Below are positions 62,064 to 64,000 of a DNA stretch of 64,000 bases, piece by piece. This DNA comes from Gulosibacter chungangensis (lineage in GTDB: Bacteria > Actinomycetota > Actinomycetes > Actinomycetales > Microbacteriaceae), in contig NZ_WBKB01000008.1 of NCBI RefSeq assembly GCF_008831155.1, forward strand, positions 1 to 64,000. The letters are read 5' to 3'. The translations under genes were made by a program, and so were the position numbers. The notes under the pieces are model-generated. The model had not been told where the DNA came from. It ran no database searches and saw only the letters and a list, made by a program, of their open reading frames with translations. Positions within the stretch are counted from its first letter, which is position 1. Every line of letters begins with the position of its first letter.

Positions 62064-64000
62064 TTAGAGCTTTTCGAGGGGTGCGACCTTGATCAGCAGC
62101 TTCTTGCGGCCGACCTCATCAAATTCCACTTCGGCGATGCGCTTGGCTTTCATGCCAGTCACGGCGCGCACGGTGCCCTCACCGAAGTCGGTGTGCTTGA
62201 CCCGGTCCCCCGTCTCCAGCACGAGGTCGGCGTTGTCCTTCATCGCCCCGGTGATCTGATTGTCGAAGGTGCGGTTGCCGCGAGTGGGTTTGAATTCGCT
62301 TTTGAGCCCGGCGCCCTGCGGCATATCGCCATAGGAGCGCGAGCCCACCGCCCGCCGGCCGCCAAACCCGCCACCATTCCCGTAGCCCGAGCCGTAGCCC
62401 GTCGCGTTGAGCGCCCGCGGCCGCTCGCCACCGCGTGAGGTGGCGATGCCGGGCGACTGCCGCCAGGCGATGAGCGCTTCTGGAATTTCCTGCAGGAAGC
62501 GGCTCGGCATCGCGACCGAGGATTCCCCGTACTGCGTGCGAGTCAGCGCGAGCGAGAGGTGCAGGATCTTCCGCGCGCGGGTGATGCCCACGTAGAAGAG
62601 GCGACGTTCTTCGGCGAGCCCGCCCGGTTCATCCGCGCTCATCTTGTGCGGCAGCAGCTCTTCTTCCACGCCGGTGATCCAGACCGCGTCGTATTCGAGG
62701 CCCTTCGCGGTGTGGAGTGTCATGAGCGACACCGCACCCGATTCGTCATCGAGTTCGTCGGCGGCTGCAACCAGCGCCACCTCCGTGAGGAAATCAACGA
62801 GCGTACCGTCCGGGTGCTGCTTGTCGAATTCCTTCGCGACGTTGATGAGTTCTTCAACGTTTTCGGCGCGCGCGTCATCCTGCGGGTTGTTCGTGGCGCG
62901 CAGCTTTTCAATGTAGCCGACGCGCTCGACGAGTTTCGCAAGCATGTCGGAGACCGGCACGGCGCCGGTGTTCCGCGCCGGGTCAATCGACTGTTCTGCC
63001 TCGACGAGCACGTGTTCCAAGTCGAGGATGGCGTTCGTCACCTTCGGACCGAGGCCGAGTTCGCGAGCGCGGCCCATCGCCTCGCGGAAGGTGATGTCAT
63101 TGTCCTGCGCGAACAGCGAGATCGCCGTCTCCGTCGAGGGCCCGATCCCTCGCTTGGGTGAGTTAATAATGCGTCGCACCGAGAGCTCATCCGCGGGGTT
63201 CGCGATCGACATCAGGTAGGCGACGATGTCCTTCACCTCGGCACGCTCATAGAACTTCGTGCCGCCGATCAGCCGGTAGGGCACGGCCGAACGGATCAAA
63301 ATTTCTTCCAGCGCACGGGTCTGCGCGTTGGTGCGGTAGAACACCGCCATGTCGTTGAAGTTCGTGCCCTGATCGTGCAGTTTGTGAATCTCATCCGCCA
63401 CAAACTGCGCTTCATCGTGCGCCGAGTAGCCGGTATAGCCGACGATCTTCGCGCCCTCCCCCGCGGCGGTCCACAGGTTTTTCGGACGGCGATCGAAGTT
63501 GTTGCCGATGACGGCGTTCGCGGCATCGAGGATGTGCTGGGTCGAGCGGTAGTTCTGCTCGAGCAGGATCGTTTCGGCGCCCGGGAAGTCCTTCTCAAAC
63601 TCGGTGATATTGCGAATATCGGCACCGCGGAAGGCGTAAATCGACTGATCCGAGTCACCCACGACGGTGAGCGAGGCGGGCGGGATCGACCCATCTGCAG
63701 CGAGCCGGATGCGGGTATCAGCGGGCACGTGCTGCGGCTCGCTGCCGCGGGTGAGTTCGCGAATCAACGCGTACTGCGCGTGGTTCGTGTCCTGATACTC
63801 GTCGACGAGGATGTGCCGGAAGCGACGCTGATAGAGCGCGGCGATCTCCGGATAGGCACGGAAGAGCCACACGGTCTGGGCGATGAGGTCATCGAAGTCG
63901 AAGGCCTTATTGCGTTCGAGCTGTCGCTGATACTGGCGATAGATTTCCAGGATGAGCTGATCGCGCGGGTTCGTGGAATCCACCTGGCGCGCAAAGCCGT
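62064..64000 (-). CDS. pcrA: ATP-dependent DNA helicase PcrA/UvrD, C-terminal part (5' end beyond window)
   Basis: The frame stays open to the right edge (GFARQVDSTNPRDQ is read across the GTG at 63983), so the start and Walker A lie outside. Visible are FDFDDLI, VDEYQDTNHAQY, VGDSDQSIYAFRGAD (motif III/IV), LLEQNYRS, GGTKFYERAEVKD, MTLHTAKGLEYD and the C-terminal Tudor-like HTDFGEGTVRAVTG segment, all typical of PcrA. It unwinds DNA in repair and plasmid replication. A Gly-rich linker (GYGSGYGNGGGFGG) lies near the end. Confidence 0.95.
   Translation of the reverse strand, partial: GFARQVDSTNPRDQLILEIYRQYQRQLERNKAFDFDDLIAQTVWLFRAYPEIAALYQRRFRHILVDEYQDTNHAQYALIRELTRGSEPQHVPADTRIRLAADGSIPPASLTVVGDSDQSIYAFRGADIRNITEFEKDFPGAETILLEQNYRSTQHILDAANAVIGNNFDRRPKNLWTAAGEGAKIVGYTGYSAHDEAQFVADEIHKLHDQGTNFNDMAVFYRTNAQTRALEEILIRSAVPYRLIGGTKFYERAEVKDIVAYLMSIANPADELSVRRIINSPKRGIGPSTETAISLFAQDNDITFREAMGRARELGLGPKVTNAILDLEHVLVEAEQSIDPARNTGAVPVSDMLAKLVERVGYIEKLRATNNPQDDARAENVEELINVAKEFDKQHPDGTLVDFLTEVALVAAADELDDESGAVSLMTLHTAKGLEYDAVWITGVEEELLPHKMSADEPGGLAEERRLFYVGITRARKILHLSLALTRTQYGESSVAMPSRFLQEIPEALIAWRQSPGIATSRGGERPRALNATGYGSGYGNGGGFGGRRAVGSRSYGDMPQGAGLKSEFKPTRGNRTFDNQITGAMKDNADLVLETGDRVKHTDFGEGTVRAVTGMKAKRIAEVEFDEVGRKKLLIKVAPLEKL

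Overview
High-GC actinobacterial DNA, most likely from the order Micrococcales (a Microbacteriaceae-like genome). The evidence is the strong G+C bias of the housekeeping genes, a DUF222/HNH (13E12-type) endonuclease gene, the sucC-sucD / DUF6350 / purN-purH block with a pcrA-like helicase nearby, and a ZTP riboswitch ahead of glyA-folD. I could not run a taxonomic search, so the genus is not claimed.

1-17.9 kb is an accessory region. It opens with the 3' end of an IS110-family transposase, then a three-gene minus-strand unit (71-residue protein, 371-residue protein, lipoprotein) of unknown role. A full-length MobF relaxase/helicase (2503-5958) follows, with a perfect 14-bp inverted repeat over its ribosome binding site. 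Next comes a two-gene SIR2-HerA defence module (6181-9485), a 5'-truncated C-terminal piece of a second, different MobF relaxase (9647-10663), and a complete four-gene QatABCD-type defence operon (10795-15458: KAP ATPase, Gly-rich QatB, QueC-like QatC, TatD-like QatD). A small membrane protein, a DprA/Smf protein and a resolvase-like HTH protein close the island. The whole looks like a decayed conjugative element whose backbone has become a home for anti-phage systems.

17.9-36 kb is chromosomal metabolism. It holds the DUF222/HNH protein with slippage-prone repeats, a GAP-like membrane protein, a hemolysin III family protein and a DNA alkylation repair protein. A five-gene minus-strand cyclitol/sugar operon (three Gfo/Idh/MocA oxidoreductases and two xylose-isomerase-like TIM barrels) sits next to a LacI regulator and a sugar porter. 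Near-identical GGACCGGTCC palindromes lie at the operon promoter and upstream of lacI/porter, which defines a small regulon. YceI, nitronate monooxygenase, a NUDIX-NYN fusion and a galactokinase-like kinase follow.

36-57.8 kb is rich in one-carbon and purine metabolism: folD-glyA under a ZTP riboswitch, purU, and purN-purH. Between these lie an MFS exporter, a tyramine-oxidase-subunit-B-like ornithine cyclodeaminase homologue, a fused TrpEG anthranilate synthase, a MinD-like ATPase with a long acidic N-terminus, a GNAT protein, and a membrane-anchored dimethylargininase-like domain that has lost its catalytic residues. sucCD and a MacA/MacB-type three-gene exporter complete this part.

57.8-64 kb carries an EamA-type transporter, a calcium-type P-type ATPase, and the C-terminal two thirds of a PcrA/UvrD helicase that runs off the right edge. 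I saw no tRNA, rRNA or CRISPR array.
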